A DNA stretch of 64,000 nt from Fimbriimonas ginsengisoli Gsoil 348 (GCF_000724625.1 NZ_CP007139.1:2170001-2234000), one strand, 5' to 3'. Positions 17,837 through 27,286 are shown, counted from the first letter of the stretch. Translations and numbers: made by a program. The notes: generated by a model not told the origin, from the letters alone.

Positions 17837-20026
17837 ATGCGGTTCTATGCTGCTTTACTCTTTGCTCTTGCACTAATCCTATCCGGCTGCGGGGGTGGAG
17901 GCGGGGGGCCCTCGACCGGTGGAACGACGATTCCGAATGCAACCTTCCACATCGCCTGGCCCGCTCGAACCCGAGCTTCGTTGACCGGACTTGCTTCGGC
18001 TCAATCGGCGACGGTCATCCTGCAACATGCGGCGGCGAACGGCGGCGATGTTCAGGTGAAAGTGGATCGAGCCGCCGACCCGGCCGCGTACACGGCTACA
18101 TACTCGGTTGGGCATGCGATCCTGACGTCGGTTACTTCTCTGACCGCCACTTTCTATTCCTTGCCTGCGGAGGCGGGCATCGTGGTCGGAACGGCAACTG
18201 CCACCGTTAACGTTAACAACGGCAGTCTGGACCTGGCGACGGTAAACGTGGTTGCCACAGTGAAGAGCGTGGTCGTTATCGATCCCGGGCACCTGGTGGC
18301 AGGTACGGGGCCGGTTCAACTCTTGGCAAGCGCTAAAGACGCGAATGGGGCCGCCGTAGCGGTAACGCCTGGCTCCATCAAGTGGGCCTTGGCTAGCGGA
18401 GCGAATTCGCTCACTCTGAGCGCGGACGGCATCGCCACTCCGGTCGCCGCCGGCACGGCCGCGGTGACCGCGACGGTGGACGGAATCCAGAGCGCGCAAG
18501 CCCTGGTCACCATCGACCCGGCTACGATTTCGAGCCCGGTTTTCCAGATCACCTGGCCGGACCGGACTCGCACGTCGCTCGCCCACAACCTGAGCTCCGC
18601 GCTTTCCGCCTCGGTGACTTTCAATAACGCCGACTCCAGCGGTGCGGATGTGGTCGTAAAGGTTGACCGCGATCCTACGAAACTGGCTTCCTATACCGGG
18701 ACCTACTCGGTTGGGCGGGCGGTTCTCAAAGACGTTTCGTCCTTGACCGCGACTTTTTACGCTCAAGCCGGTCAGCAGGGCGCGGCGGTGGGCACCGCGA
18801 CGGCGACCGTTGCGGCAAACCAGTCCAACCTCGACATCGCTTCGATCGTGCTTGTTGGAAAAATTAGCACGGTAGCCGTCGTAGCTCCGCCGACCCTCAC
18901 GGTCGGACAAGCGTCGGGCATGCAGTTGGAAGCCGCCACCAAAGATGCCTCCAACGCGACGGTCGCGGTCTCCGCAGGCTCGTTCAAATGGAACGTCGTC
19001 ACGGGCGGTGACAATCTGACGGTGACGGCCGATGGGATTGCGACGCCGATCAACGCCGGAATGGCGACCGTTACCGCGACGGTCGATGGAATCACGAGCG
19101 CCGCTCAAACGGTGACGATTCAGCCGGCGGCAGGAAACCAAACGGCAATTCAACTCCCGGTGAACGATATTGCCTTCGATAGCGTGTCGGGCAAGATCTG
19201 GGCGACGGTTCAGAGCACGGGAGGCATTTACGCAAATTCGGTGGTGGCGATCGACCCCGCCACTGGAGCGATCGGAACGAAGATTAATATGGGCGCGGAG
19301 CCCAATCGGCTCGCTATTACGGACGACGGGCAGTTCGCCTACGTGTCGGTTCCTCAGGACGGTTCGATACGAAGAGCCAACCTAACGACAGCCACGGTCG
19401 GGCCTACCTTTGCCGACAATATCGGCGGAGTCATCGACCTTGAGTCGGTGCCTGGTCAACCCCATGCGTACGTTGCCGTCACCGACCCTCTGTTCGGAGT
19501 CAACACAAGCGTTTGGGATGACGGGGTTCGACGCCAAGGCACCGGCGCCGGTGGATATGCAATCAAGTTCGCGGGCAACAGTTCGCTCATGTATGGCGAC
19601 GGACACAACTCGCTGTTTGCCGACACGCTTAACGCCACGGCGATTACTTGGACGGAGCAGACGGCGCTGGACGTGGCCGGTCTCGTTTGGTCGAAGGGAC
19701 TTCTCTACACCGACCCGGGAACGGTCATCGACCCGGTCAACAAAACCTTGGTTCAGACCCTTCCGGCGACCGACTTCCTCGTGGACCGAGGGGTCGCGGT
19801 GAGCGAATCGGACAATCGAATCTACTACGTGACTTGGGATTCCAGTCACAACAAGCGGATTTTGACGTTCGACCAAACCACTTATGCGGAGAAGCCGGTT
19901 TACGACACCGGCGCCATTCCTGGCGGAGCACTGGATCTGACGGCGTGCGGAAACCACACGGTGGCGTTCTACAACTTCGGTTCTGGTGTGACGAGAGAAC
20001 TCATCATCGTCCGCAACTTGCCGTAG
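17837..20026 (+). CDS. Lipoprotein with two Ig-like (Big_2) repeats and a beta-propeller-like domain
   Basis: A 729-residue protein. Signal peptide with lipobox LSGC at residues 15-18, then a Gly-rich linker. Two homologous repeats of about 200 residues follow (about 36-230 and 231-430); each has a domain ending in TATFY and an Ig-like part with LTLSADGIATPVAAGTAAVT or LTVTADGIATPINAGMATVT. The last 300 residues resemble a YVTN-type propeller (VNDIAFDSVSGKIWATVQST, LAITDDGQFAYVSVPQDGSI). Such proteins are usually surface-exposed and adhesive. It follows 266 bases without a gene. Confidence 0.8.
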   Translation: MRFYAALLFALALILSGCGGGGGGPSTGGTTIPNATFHIAWPARTRASLTGLASAQSATVILQHAAANGGDVQVKVDRAADPAAYTATYSVGHAILTSVTSLTATFYSLPAEAGIVVGTATATVNVNNGSLDLATVNVVATVKSVVVIDPGHLVAGTGPVQLLASAKDANGAAVAVTPGSIKWALASGANSLTLSADGIATPVAAGTAAVTATVDGIQSAQALVTIDPATISSPVFQITWPDRTRTSLAHNLSSALSASVTFNNADSSGADVVVKVDRDPTKLASYTGTYSVGRAVLKDVSSLTATFYAQAGQQGAAVGTATATVAANQSNLDIASIVLVGKISTVAVVAPPTLTVGQASGMQLEAATKDASNATVAVSAGSFKWNVVTGGDNLTVTADGIATPINAGMATVTATVDGITSAAQTVTIQPAAGNQTAIQLPVNDIAFDSVSGKIWATVQSTGGIYANSVVAIDPATGAIGTKINMGAEPNRLAITDDGQFAYVSVPQDGSIRRANLTTATVGPTFADNIGGVIDLESVPGQPHAYVAVTDPLFGVNTSVWDDGVRRQGTGAGGYAIKFAGNSSLMYGDGHNSLFADTLNATAITWTEQTALDVAGLVWSKGLLYTDPGTVIDPVNKTLVQTLPATDFLVDRGVAVSESDNRIYYVTWDSSHNKRILTFDQTTYAEKPVYDTGAIPGGALDLTACGNHTVAFYNFGSGVTRELIIVRNLP

Positions 20027-20037
20027 AGAGTTAACCT

Positions 20038-20063
20038 GGTCGGGGGTGACCTAACCCCCGACC
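20038..20063 (+). terminator. Hairpin after the Ig-repeat lipoprotein gene
   Basis: GGTCGGGGGT (20038-20047) and ACCCCCGACC (20054-20063) form a perfect ten-base stem around a six-base loop, 12 bases after the stop codon. The T-run is missing, so termination strength is uncertain. Confidence 0.55.
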
Positions 20064-20240
20064 GCCGAGTCGAGGTTCGATCTCTTTACGAAGCTTGGCT
20101 TCTGATTCGGGGCAAAGTGGTGACATACACTGAAGCCATGGGAACGTTGGCGGAGCAAAGGGTTGAACACCCAGTCGTCTCATGACGGCGAACCGTTGGT
20201 AGAACTCCGGTGAGTTCTGGTGCTAACCTAACCTCCGACC

Positions 20241-21554
20241 ATGGCTTACTTTCCCGAAGTTGCGGATAAGATCCGATTCGAAGGCAAATCTTCGAAGAAC
20301 CCGCTGGCGTTTCGCCACTACGACCCCGACAAGGTGGTGGGCGGCAAAACGATGCGCGACCACTTCCGGTTCGCCGTTAGTTATTGGCACACCTTCAAGG
20401 GGACCGGCGCCGATCCGTTTGGCGTAGGCACCACCTCCCGGCCATGGGACGTGTCCACCGACCCAATGCAGCGGGCTCACGACACCATGGATGCCGCCTT
20501 CGAGTTTTTCACCAAGCTGGGCGTCGACTTCTGGTGTTTCCACGACCGAGACATCGCACCCGAAGGCGCGACGTTCAAAGAGAGCTGCGATAACCTGGAC
20601 AATCTCGTAAGCCACGCCGAACAGCAGCAGAAGGCGACCGGCGTCAAGTTGCTGTGGGGCACCGCCTGTCTCTTCAACCATCCGCGCTATCAAGCCGGCG
20701 CGGCAACCAATCCGAGCCCCGACGTTTTCGCCTATGCGGCCGCGCAGGTGAAGCATGCTATCGACGCTACCCATCGCCTAGGCGGTCAGGGCTACACCTT
20801 CTGGGGCGGCCGCGAAGGGTACGACACGCTGAAGAACACCAAGATGCAGCAGGAACGGGAGCAGTTCGCCCGCCTACTTCACATGGCGGTCGATTACAAG
20901 AAGCGGATCGGATTTACCGGTCAATTCTATATCGAGCCGAAGCCGATGGAGCCGACCAAGCACCAGTACGACAGCGATACCGAGGCGTGCCTCAACTTCC
21001 TGCGCGAGTTCGACCTCATGGATCACCTCAAGTTGAACCTGGAGACGAACCACGCGACGCTGGCCGGGCACACGATGCAGCACGAGATTCGGGCTGCTCG
21101 CGAAGCCGGCGTCCTCGGCTCGATCGACGCCAATACCGGCGACGAGCTGATCGGGTGGGATACCGACCAGTTCCCGACGAATGTCTATCTCACTACCGAG
21201 ATCATGCTGGAGCTGCTCCAGATGGGGGGCTTCACTACGGGTGGGTTGAACTTCGACGCCAAGGTGCGTCGTCAGTCGCACGAGACGGTGGACCTGTTCT
21301 ACGCCCACATCGGGGGTATGGACGCTTTCGCCCGCGGCCTCGAGATCGCCCAGGCGATCTTGGACGACGGACGGCTTATGCAGATGGTCGAAGAGCGCTA
21401 CGCTGGTTGGAAGGGCGACTTCGGCCAGAAGGTTTTGCAGGGTGTCAAGTCGCTCGAAGACTGCGAGGACCACGTCCTCCGCCACGGCGAGCCCGCCCGA
21501 GCGTCGGGGCGTCAGGAGAGGATCGAGAACCTCATCAACGAATTCGTCCTGTAG
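20241..21554 (+). CDS. xylA: Xylose isomerase
   Basis: The enzyme converts D-xylose to D-xylulose. At 437 residues it is a class II type. Signatures: FWCFHDRDIAPEG (catalytic His and Asp), YTFWGGREGYDTLKNT, IEPKPMEPTKHQYD and LNLETNHATLAGHTMQHEI with metal ligands, and TGGLNFDAKVRR. It is a lone gene with no xylulokinase or transporter beside it in this window, though arabinose genes lie 30 kb away. No Shine-Dalgarno sequence precedes the ATG. The stop codon lies within a GTAGCATCGGC repeat that forms a hairpin. Confidence 0.96.
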   Translation: MAYFPEVADKIRFEGKSSKNPLAFRHYDPDKVVGGKTMRDHFRFAVSYWHTFKGTGADPFGVGTTSRPWDVSTDPMQRAHDTMDAAFEFFTKLGVDFWCFHDRDIAPEGATFKESCDNLDNLVSHAEQQQKATGVKLLWGTACLFNHPRYQAGAATNPSPDVFAYAAAQVKHAIDATHRLGGQGYTFWGGREGYDTLKNTKMQQEREQFARLLHMAVDYKKRIGFTGQFYIEPKPMEPTKHQYDSDTEACLNFLREFDLMDHLKLNLETNHATLAGHTMQHEIRAAREAGVLGSIDANTGDELIGWDTDQFPTNVYLTTEIMLELLQMGGFTTGGLNFDAKVRRQSHETVDLFYAHIGGMDAFARGLEIAQAILDDGRLMQMVEERYAGWKGDFGQKVLQGVKSLEDCEDHVLRHGEPARASGRQERIENLINEFVL

Positions 21555-21573
21555 CATCGGCACCTTGCCGATG
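21551..21573. repeat. Dispersed GTAGCATCGGC palindromic element, copy 1
   Basis: GTAGCATCGGC at 21551-21561 is followed by a hairpin CATCGGC-acctt-GCCGATG. It overlaps the xylA stop codon. Other copies or variants of the motif are listed separately. Confidence 0.6.
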
Positions 21574-21647
21574 ACCTCTCGTCAATCACCCGATTACGGG
21601 ATCCTAGCGAACAGAAAGGGCTCCTTGTCCTAACTCAAGAAAGGAAG

Positions 21648-22886
21648 TTACTCGACGTGGGCCTTCCTTTCTTGAAGTTTGAATCGGGCGACATCCGAGT
21701 CGAGGCGATCTGCCTGCGCCTGAAGCCCCGCGGCAAGCAAGCGCTTTCGGGCTTTCGTTAGCACTCCCGGGAATCGCTTATACGCCATGAGGGCTAATTC
21801 GGTCGATGGAGACTCGCCGACCGGGTGGGTTAGCCATTTCAGGCAGTATTCGTCCTCGGCTTCCCCTTGATTAGCCGCCCACCACGCATGGAGTCTCGCT
21901 CGATTAGAAGGTTCCCACGGCGTGCCAACCACGTTAGCCTGGTCTTCACATCGGTACGCGAAGAGGAGTTGCCCGCAAATATCGCCCACGCGGTAAATGC
22001 TTGGGCTTCCCATATTCATGGCCAGATGGGCACAACGAGAGAAGCGCCGGTCGGTAAGGTGACTAAGTAGCGCAGGAACCGCATCGAATCCCCTTGCGAT
22101 GAGGGCGACTATCGGAGCGTCGAGGTTGGTGCCCTCGACGTCGTGGTAATAGAGGTCCGGCACCCGGGCGTCGCATAGGGCGTCGATTAACTGCTCGTTT
22201 TTCGACGTCCCGTGGTACCGAGAGTCACTTGTAAGCGCTAGATCGGTCAGATCCTCCTTTTTATAGGGGGTTGCGAGGCTGACGTCTTTCGTCAGAACGT
22301 CCGTCATTCCCCTGAGGATTGCGGCCCGATCGGACGATGGCTCGAGCAACGCGTTTTGAAGGTGTTGGTAGGCAAGGTCACCCACTCTGTCGTCCAAGTT
22401 CGGAGGAATATCGTGCCCCCAAGATCTAGCTTTCGAGTGGAACGGGGAATTCAGCAAACGCTTCGCCAACGCTCGCGCGAATTGGTCGTGATGACGATGG
22501 TGTTCGACAACCGCCATCGTCATGACCTCATCTTCGAAGAACACAAGCGCATTGATGTGTCCAAAATCGAATGGGTAAGCGGCGCTTTCCGAGGTGAGTG
22601 AAACAGGTTTTCCCACAAGCAGCGGCTTCGTAACCTCCGTTGTTCCTACCAGAAAACGGGCGGGCTTTCCGCCATTGGCGGGGGAAAGAAGATAGGCGCA
22701 ATGTAGAGCCCCTTGCTCTTGGGAGGGCATGTGATCCACCTCGATGAGGGGCGCGTCATCGGGAGGGAAAGGGAGCCCGTATGATTTGTAGGCGGTCACA
22801 AGGTGGTCCAGAAGCTTTTCGATTGCATCCGGGCCTTGCGGAGCCTGGCCAGCAACGGACAACAGGAATGCGAGAGCCGCCAACAT
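21648..22886 (-). CDS. Secreted protein, unknown function
   Basis: A 412-residue protein with a short signal peptide (MLAALAFLLSVAGQA). The rest is soluble and mixed, with no known motif. Stretches such as YQHLQNALLEPSSDRAAILRGM and IVALIARGFDAVPALLSHLTDRR suggest helical, HEAT-like repeats. It is convergent with xylA and divergent from the next gene. I do not recognise a family. Confidence 0.65.
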   Translation of the reverse strand: MLAALAFLLSVAGQAPQGPDAIEKLLDHLVTAYKSYGLPFPPDDAPLIEVDHMPSQEQGALHCAYLLSPANGGKPARFLVGTTEVTKPLLVGKPVSLTSESAAYPFDFGHINALVFFEDEVMTMAVVEHHRHHDQFARALAKRLLNSPFHSKARSWGHDIPPNLDDRVGDLAYQHLQNALLEPSSDRAAILRGMTDVLTKDVSLATPYKKEDLTDLALTSDSRYHGTSKNEQLIDALCDARVPDLYYHDVEGTNLDAPIVALIARGFDAVPALLSHLTDRRFSRCAHLAMNMGSPSIYRVGDICGQLLFAYRCEDQANVVGTPWEPSNRARLHAWWAANQGEAEDEYCLKWLTHPVGESPSTELALMAYKRFPGVLTKARKRLLAAGLQAQADRLDSDVARFKLQERKAHVE

Positions 22887-23018
22887 AGAACCATTCTCCT
22901 CGAGTTTTCACACTCGTTCGGGGATTGGATGTGCCTGTCCCGTTGAGATTGGAACTGCTGGAGACCTATAACGGGGCCTGTTCTACCAGGGAGAGAGTTA
23001 CTTGCTCGAATCAGGTCC

Positions 23019-23040
23019 ATCGGCTGGGAGCCGATGCTAC
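23019..23040. repeat. Dispersed GCCGATGCTAC palindromic element, copy 2
   Basis: ATCGGCT-ggg-AGCCGAT at 23019-23035 forms a hairpin and ends in GCCGATGCTAC (23030-23040), the reverse complement of copy 1. It lies just before the start of the gene at 23063. Confidence 0.6.
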
Positions 23041-23062
23041 GTTCAGCCATACTTGTATCTAT

Positions 23063-23578
23063 ATGCCGCGAAAATTGACCGCCGGTGAAGCCAAGGCGGC
23101 GTTCGAAGAACTGGTGAAGGCACTCCCGAAGCAGCACCTACGGCTGCAGTTCCGTAAGAGATTCGGCACGGGCGAGCTTCTCGATCCGAAAATGCTGAAG
23201 AGGGCGACGACGATTGCGCCTCGGGAAAAGTTGGTTAGCAACCTCCTCCAGGAAGTGCCGGCAAAGATCCATTGCATCCGCATGCTCGGCAACGCCGAGG
23301 AGATCGAAGGGAGCGAATGGGAAGCCACTGCCGACGCGCAGGTTGGGCAGCTCTTTTCACCGGAAGAGGTCGAGCAGGCGCTGACGGTTCAGGGAAGGAA
23401 GGCGAGGCTGTACATCTACGCCGATCCGACGGAGGAGACGGTTTACGTTTTGCGCGTGGTCACCGAGCCGTTTGGTGAGGAGCCTCCGAAGCCGAAGGTA
23501 CCGGTGAAGCGCACTCGGAGCCAAGTCAAGAGAGCCGCCGCCAAGAAGGCGGGCACAAGGGGCTCCGGCCGGCGATGA
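23063..23578 (+). CDS. Unknown protein with basic C-terminal tail
   Basis: A 171-residue protein starting at 23063 (MPRKLTAGEAKAAFEELVKA). The first 140 residues are a mixed alpha/beta domain with no recognised motif. The last 30 are strongly basic (KPKVPVKRTRSQVKRAAAKK), which may bind nucleic acid. An upstream frame to 22925 runs through the palindromic repeat and is not likely coding. Its stop overlaps the start of the phosphatase gene (ATGA), so they share an operon. Confidence 0.6.
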   Translation: MPRKLTAGEAKAAFEELVKALPKQHLRLQFRKRFGTGELLDPKMLKRATTIAPREKLVSNLLQEVPAKIHCIRMLGNAEEIEGSEWEATADAQVGQLFSPEEVEQALTVQGRKARLYIYADPTEETVYVLRVVTEPFGEEPPKPKVPVKRTRSQVKRAAAKKAGTRGSGRR

Positions 23579-24306
23579 GTGGACCTGTAGAGATCGTCCT
23601 TGTCCGACACGGCGAATCGGTACGGAACCTATCGTGTGATATGGCGCGGGAAGGGGATCCCACCGAGCTTGTTCGCCAAATGCGGGAGGAGCAAGAGGAG
23701 TCGAGTTGGCCACTTACCGAACTCGGCCGCAAGCAAGCCGCCTTGGCCGGCGAATGGCTGCGCAAGAACATCGAAGGAGGCTATGACGCCAGCTACGTCT
23801 CGCCGTTCCTCCGGACCCGCGAAACCGCCGAGGGGCTCGGGCTCGAAGGCTTGAAGTGGGAAATAGACGACCGGCTTCGCGAGCGCGAGTGGGGAGAGTA
23901 CAGCACCGAGGGGTACAAGCCGTACACATCCCAGCAGTACCTCACCGACCTCGCTCTGTGCGCCAACCTCGACTGGAAGACCGAATATCCGGGCGCGGAG
24001 AGCATCTTGGACATGGTCCCCCGGGTGGAGGCGTTTCTCACCGATGCGATGCTTAAAACGCCCCAGGGCCGGATCATCGCCGTGACCCACGGCGGCACGA
24101 TCCGCGCCATTCAAACCGTATTGGAGCACCTGACGAGAGGGGAGAGGCTCCCTCCGGACCGCCGCCTAAGTAATTGCTGCGTGGTGATGTACCGCCTGAG
24201 CGACATCGATCTTGCGCACACTGAGTGGATCGGCGAGGTCCGTACCGCCCACCCGGCATTGCCGGACGCTCCGGAAACGCCATGGGAGCCGCTTGGGCCA
24301 AAATAA
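23575..24306 (+). CDS. Histidine phosphatase (phosphoglycerate mutase-like) family protein
   Basis: A 243-residue protein with VLVRHGES at residues 8-15, the catalytic His motif, a second conserved Arg (FLRTRETAEGL) and the C-terminal His motif VTHGGTIRAI. The insert between them (WPLTELGRKQAALAGEWL) is typical of the branch. The reaction could be dephosphorylation of a sugar phosphate, a nucleotide or another phosphoester; the sequence alone cannot tell. It overlaps the gene before it by four bases and is followed by a tiny membrane gene. Confidence 0.88.
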   Translation: MSGPVEIVLVRHGESVRNLSCDMAREGDPTELVRQMREEQEESSWPLTELGRKQAALAGEWLRKNIEGGYDASYVSPFLRTRETAEGLGLEGLKWEIDDRLREREWGEYSTEGYKPYTSQQYLTDLALCANLDWKTEYPGAESILDMVPRVEAFLTDAMLKTPQGRIIAVTHGGTIRAIQTVLEHLTRGERLPPDRRLSNCCVVMYRLSDIDLAHTEWIGEVRTAHPALPDAPETPWEPLGPK

Positions 24307-24310
24307 CGGC

Positions 24311-24496
24311 GTGGCATCGGCTGATTCTCCCCCTCCGATCTCGGGCAAGCGCTTCGTTCCCCAACTCGCCGTCGGCTGCCTGCTCTTCGCCGCCATCATG
24401 GGCTTTGGCACCTACTTCCTGGCCCAGCTCATGACTCCCGGCCTGAAGAAGAAGAACGCCGAGTACCTGAAGACGCACCACCCGAAGATGCCGTAG
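24311..24496 (+). CDS. Small single-pass membrane protein
   Basis: A 61-residue protein from a GTG at 24311, four bases after the phosphatase stop. One hydrophobic segment (LAVGCLLFAAIMGFGTYFLA) spans residues about 17-37, with a basic C-terminal tail. An earlier ATG at 24212 in the same frame would overlap the phosphatase gene and is less likely. Function is unknown. Confidence 0.6.
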   Translation: MASADSPPPISGKRFVPQLAVGCLLFAAIMGFGTYFLAQLMTPGLKKKNAEYLKTHHPKMP

Positions 24497-24553
24497 CGCC
24501 GGCATCTTTTCCGGCAGAAGGTGGTGTGACACGTGAGCGGACGCCGGCGCTAC
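24493..24553. repeat. Palindromic element with perfect GTAGCGCCGGC arms
   Basis: GTAGCGCCGGC (24493-24503) and its exact reverse complement GCCGGCGCTAC (24543-24553) bracket 39 bases that include a smaller CCGG...CCGG hairpin. It is a variant of the GTAGC-type repeat family and lies immediately after the stop of the small membrane protein gene. Confidence 0.65.
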
Positions 24554-24578
24554 TTTGGCTTAGACTAAGTCCTATTCC

Positions 24579-26738
24579 ATGACACCGCTTCTTCTGCTTG
24601 TGGCGCTTGGTTCGGTCCAGGCCTCCAAGGTGAACTCGTTCGACACCTTCGACGAAGTCCGCCAGGTGACGACGCTGGAAGCGCAAGTTACCACCGTCCC
24701 CGGGCCGGACGGCAGCCAGGCGCTGCAGGCGACGTTTCAGCCTACCGAGTGGCCGCACGTGATGCTCGCCCCGGCCCAGCCGTGGGATTGGTCCGCCGCC
24801 GGAGGAATTGCCATCGAGGTAACCAACCCCGGCAAAGAAACCGTACCGTTCGGGATTCGAGTGGACGACGACCCGAAAGCCGACGGCTGGCTTCACTCCC
24901 GGACCGGTAACGGCGCGATCGCTCCGGGCAAAACTGAGACGTTCGTGGTGATGTTCGGCCCCGATCCAATGTCGGTCGGCATGCGCGGCATGCCGCCGAC
25001 GCCGGGTTTGACCGGCTTGGGGACGAATGGAGGCGGAACTTTCGATTCCAGCCATGTCGCCGCCCTCCAACTCTTCCTTCATCGGCCGGCCAGAGCCACG
25101 ACGCTGGTTTTGGACAATATCCGAACGGTCCCCCGCGTTTCCTTGGAGAGGATCGTGGACCGGTTTGGACAGTACGCCCGTGGCGATTGGCCGGGCAAAG
25201 TTCACCAAGATGCCGAGCTGCCCGCGAGAGCGAAGGCCGAACTCGCGTCCTATTCGGCCGTCGCCGATCGCGACCGATTCGGAGGCTGGAAGACCGGCCC
25301 GAAATTGCGCCCGACCGGGTTCTTCCGCACCGAGCGAGTACGCGGCAAATGGTCGCTCGTCGATCCGGACGGAGGTCTCTTTTTCTCCTTCGGGATCGAC
25401 ACGATGGGCCAAGGGGAGAGCACCTTTGTGACCGGGCGAGACGCGATGTTCACCTGGCTGCCATCCCCCGCCGACCCGCTTTCCCGTTTCCGCACTTCCC
25501 AGGGTGGCGCTCACATGGGGCCGATCAAGTCCGGGGAGGCCTACAATTTCTATCAGGCAAACCTCCTCCGTAAGTACGGGGAGAACTTCTCGGAAGCTTG
25601 GCGAGAGACGGCTCTTAGACGGCTTCCCGCTTGGGGATTCAATACGATCGGAAACTGGTCCGACGACCGGTTTATGAAGAACGGAACGGTTCCGTACGTG
25701 GCCACCGCCGGGGTTTACGGGGACCATGCGCGAATCGCCAGCGGCAGCGACTACTGGGGGAAGATGCACGATCCGTTCGATCCTCATTTTGTCGAGGATG
25801 TAACCCGCGGCCTCGTCGGAGTTGCCGCCAAGGTGAAGGGGGATCCTTGGTGCGTTGGCTATTTCGTCGATAACGAGCTGAGCTGGGCGGGTAGCGGTTC
25901 CGATGGCCGGTACGGCTTGGCCCTGGGGGCACTATCCGCTCCCAAAGGCTCACCCGCCAAGGCGGCTTTCATTCAGCAATTGCGGGCAAAATATAGCGAT
26001 ATCGGAAGGCTCAACCAGGAATGGAAGACGACCTTTCCCGATTGGGCGGCGCTTGACTTGCCCATCGAATTCCAATCGTTGACGGATATCCAGCGGACCG
26101 ACCTCTCTAAGTTCGTCCACACCCTCGCCCTGCGCTACTTCACCGTCGTCCGTGATGAGCTGCGAAAGCTCGACCCCGATCATCTCTACCTAGGGTGCCG
26201 TTTCGCCTGGAGCGCCCCCGAGGCCGAGGAAGCCGCTGCCGAGGTGTGCGATGTCGTCAGCTTTAACATCTACGCTCCCAAGCTCGGCCCGGAATGGGAT
26301 CGGGTTAAGCAGTTCGACAAGCCTTGCATCATCGGGGAGTTCCACTTCGGCGCACTCGATCGCGGCATGTTCCATCCTGGTCTGGTCGCGACCCCCAGCC
26401 AAGCCGCGAGGGCTGCGATGTACGAGGAGTACGTCAAGAGCGTGCTTAAGAACCCGGCCTTCGTCGGTTGCCACTGGTTCCAATACATCGACGAACCGCT
26501 CACCGGCCGTTGGTTCGACGGCGAGAACTACAACATCGGCTTGGTCGACGTAACCGACACGCCCTACCCTGAGATCACCTCTGCCGCCCGGAGAATCCAC
26601 TCTCAATCCTATGTTCTCCGGTGGGGTCGCCCGATGGCGAAGCCGGCTGCCCCCAAGCCCCGTTGGAAACGGCATAAACGCCGCCTTCGCGGTAGGCGGA
26701 AGGTTCCACCCGTCCTCCGGAAGCCGATGCTACAGTAA
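24579..26738 (+). CDS. GH50-like agarase family glycoside hydrolase (secreted)
   Basis: A 719-residue protein with a signal peptide (residues 1-16). The N-terminal 190 residues look like a carbohydrate-binding beta-sandwich (CBM11/agarase-like). The catalytic TIM barrel begins near residue 235 (GFFRTERVRGKWSLVDPDGG). VGYFVDNELSW holds the probable acid/base Glu433, and CIIGEFHFGALDRGMFHPG holds the probable nucleophile Glu587. These match GH50 beta-agarases and relatives. Agar is not certain as substrate; galactans of other kinds are possible. The last five codons run into a copy of the GCCGATGCTAC repeat. Confidence 0.8.
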   Translation: MTPLLLLVALGSVQASKVNSFDTFDEVRQVTTLEAQVTTVPGPDGSQALQATFQPTEWPHVMLAPAQPWDWSAAGGIAIEVTNPGKETVPFGIRVDDDPKADGWLHSRTGNGAIAPGKTETFVVMFGPDPMSVGMRGMPPTPGLTGLGTNGGGTFDSSHVAALQLFLHRPARATTLVLDNIRTVPRVSLERIVDRFGQYARGDWPGKVHQDAELPARAKAELASYSAVADRDRFGGWKTGPKLRPTGFFRTERVRGKWSLVDPDGGLFFSFGIDTMGQGESTFVTGRDAMFTWLPSPADPLSRFRTSQGGAHMGPIKSGEAYNFYQANLLRKYGENFSEAWRETALRRLPAWGFNTIGNWSDDRFMKNGTVPYVATAGVYGDHARIASGSDYWGKMHDPFDPHFVEDVTRGLVGVAAKVKGDPWCVGYFVDNELSWAGSGSDGRYGLALGALSAPKGSPAKAAFIQQLRAKYSDIGRLNQEWKTTFPDWAALDLPIEFQSLTDIQRTDLSKFVHTLALRYFTVVRDELRKLDPDHLYLGCRFAWSAPEAEEAAAEVCDVVSFNIYAPKLGPEWDRVKQFDKPCIIGEFHFGALDRGMFHPGLVATPSQAARAAMYEEYVKSVLKNPAFVGCHWFQYIDEPLTGRWFDGENYNIGLVDVTDTPYPEITSAARRIHSQSYVLRWGRPMAKPAAPKPRWKRHKRRLRGRRKVPPVLRKPMLQ
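26723..26733. repeat. Dispersed GCCGATGCTAC motif, copy 3
   Basis: The 11-base motif overlaps the last codons of the GH50-like gene, so the repeat appears to have supplied its stop region. Confidence 0.5.
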
Positions 26739-26742
26739 GGCG

Positions 26743-27087
26743 GTGGAGCGTAACCTCGATCTGTTCGGACCGGGCCGCGCGCCCGCGCGGCTGAAGTTCC
26801 TGCTCCAAGAAGACCGAGTCTACGTGCGCGTGCTCCTCGAAGAGGGAAATCGATTCGTTTTTATCACGCCGAAGATCGAATGGCAGACGATTCCCGAGCC
26901 GCCGTTCGAAAAGTGGAACATGGAATCGGCCGGGCTCGAAATGCGCGGAACCGGCGCCTTCTTTTCGGCCTCGCTGCAAGGCGAGCCGCTTGGTTGGGCA
27001 AGTTGCGGTCCGCTTGGCGAGGTCCTTCGGGCCTTCCATGAGGCCCGAGTAACCTGGCGCCGCGATCAGGGGTTGGACCAGCTTTGA
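26743..27087 (+). CDS. Small soluble protein, unknown
   Basis: A 114-residue protein from a GTG at 26743, four bases after the GH50-like stop. Composition is mixed (RLKFLLQEDRVYVRVLLEEG) with no membrane segment and no recognised motif. The frame extends upstream inside the agarase gene, which is not likely to be coding. Confidence rests on length, frame integrity and tight spacing. Confidence 0.5.
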   Translation: MERNLDLFGPGRAPARLKFLLQEDRVYVRVLLEEGNRFVFITPKIEWQTIPEPPFEKWNMESAGLEMRGTGAFFSASLQGEPLGWASCGPLGEVLRAFHEARVTWRRDQGLDQL

Positions 27088-27286
27088 TAAGGGGGCCGTT
27101 CCGTCCAATGCCCCGGAATCTCCGTTTCTCGCCCGCTGGACCCATCGGTGGTCACCCAGGTTGTGTATTGCCAAAGTGATCTCTCCTTGCGCGGCGAGCC
27201 AAGCAAGATTTCTTTGTACAACAGCGACGGCCTAGATTACAGTCGTGAGAATTGTGTAGCTTTCTCGCTTACATTTCCACGGATCG

